Shown piece after piece: positions 15,994 through 16,390 of a stretch of 16,390 nt of DNA. The notes beneath the pieces were generated by a model. That model had not been told where the DNA came from and searched no databases. It saw only the letters and a program-made list of their open reading frames with translations. How positions within the stretch are numbered: the first letter of the stretch is position 1; the number at the start of each line of letters is the position of its first letter. Both the position numbers and the translations under genes were made by a program. The stretch is from Bacilli bacterium (GTDB lineage: Bacteria; Bacillota_I; Bacilli_A; RF39; UBA660): NCBI GenBank assembly GCA_017519965.1, contig JAFWRK010000042.1:1-16390 (forward strand), in the 5' to 3' direction.

Positions 15994-16390
15994 TGAAATA
16001 AATAAAGTAACATATGATGATTATTTAAAAGTAAAAGAATTAAATAATGGATTAGTTATTAATAAAGACTATATTAAATATGAAGATAGATTAAGACATG
16101 AACTATGTATATATTTATTAAAAATGTATTTAAAAAGTATTAATAAATATAATTTAATAAATAGTTTTAAATATAGTGATTTAGGTAGACCAGAAATAAA
16201 TGAATTAAAAATAAGTTTTTCTAAAAGCAATAATGGAATAATAATTGGAATAGATAAAGAAGATATAGGAGTAGATATAGAAGATTATAGTAAAGAATAT
16301 ATAATTACTAAGAATCTATTCTTAAGTACTAAAGAAATAGAACTAATAAAGAATAGTAAAGACTATATCTTCTTTATTAATAGTAAAGAA
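15977..16390 (+). CDS. Sfp-type 4'-phosphopantetheinyl transferase, 3' partial
   Basis: An open frame from ATG 15977 (behind GAAGG at 15964-15968) reads 138 residues to the end of the window. It has Sfp-family landmarks: G-R-P-E-I (70-74), I-S-F-S-K-S (79-84), G-V-D-I-E (98-102, metal-binding D100 and E102) and a terminal F-I-N-S-K-E at the position of the family W-x-x-K-E. Such enzymes move phosphopantetheine from CoA to the carrier-domain serine, here S743 of the overlapping upstream synthetase (17-base overlap, so probably coupled). Two landmarks differ: the usual S-H-S histidine, which contacts CoA phosphate, is lysine (S-K-S), and the W of W-x-x-K-E is isoleucine. The C-terminal end lies beyond the window. 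The family call comes from motif order and context. Confidence 0.82.
   Translation, partial: MVYIFNEINKVTYDDYLKVKELNNGLVINKDYIKYEDRLRHELCIYLLKMYLKSINKYNLINSFKYSDLGRPEINELKISFSKSNNGIIIGIDKEDIGVDIEDYSKEYIITKNLFLSTKEIELIKNSKDYIFFINSKE

Noticed and set aside
1..16390. tRNA, rRNA, CRISPR array, insertion sequence or attachment site
   Set aside because: I saw no cloverleaf-like or rRNA-like segments, regularly spaced repeats, transposase or integrase motifs, or terminal repeats; genes fill almost the whole window on one strand.

Overview
The window looks like a chromosomal segment of a very AT-rich, low-GC Firmicute, most plausibly a strictly anaerobic gut Bacilli/Erysipelotrichia-type lineage. 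This rests on the base composition, SigA-type promoters, strong GGAGG ribosome binding sites, a YerB-like (DUF3048) lipoprotein end, an LCP-family wall ligase, and an oxygen-sensitive glycyl radical enzyme. TGA is used as a stop (4100-4102), so this is not the Mycoplasma code. Every supported gene is on the + strand, and no gap exceeds about 100 bases.

Layout: (1) 1-243 is the 3' end of a DUF3048/YerB-like gene, closed by a clear terminator. (2) 334-10702 is one tightly packed operon behind a good SigA promoter: a DUF4422 protein, a GT2 glycosyltransferase, a Stealth-type sugar-phosphate transferase, a second GT2, a Wzy-like polymerase, a Wzx-like flippase, a short glycyl radical enzyme (GRE), its radical SAM activase, and UDP-galactopyranose mutase. 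(3) 10759-12219 is an LCP ligase with its own candidate promoter and a terminator. (4) From 12249 a new unit begins: a strong extended -10 promoter straddled by a perfect 9-bp inverted repeat drives a C-fragment/A/T/C non-ribosomal peptide synthetase (NRPS), followed by an overlapping Sfp-type phosphopantetheinyl transferase that runs off the window end.

The operon encodes assembly of a surface glycopolymer. Galactofuranose is expected (Glf), and at least one phosphodiester-linked sugar is likely (Stealth). The flippase exports lipid-linked units, the Wzy-like protein polymerises them, and the LCP protein probably attaches the polymer to peptidoglycan. No initiating sugar-phosphate transferase (TagO or WbaP type) or chain-length regulator is visible, so those lie elsewhere.

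The outstanding feature is the GRE/activase pair sitting between the flippase and glf and overlapping its neighbours. The enzyme keeps the catalytic Cys (C322), a C-x-E pair as in GRE eliminases/dehydratases, and a glycyl loop (G628). It is unusually short, and its loop reads RVWGFS instead of the usual RVSGYS/A. I infer a radical dehydration or elimination that makes a modified (for example deoxygenated) building block for the glycopolymer; the substrate is unknown. The second notable feature is the regulated NRPS unit, whose first protein ends in a condensation domain and so must hand its aminoacyl group to a partner beyond the window.
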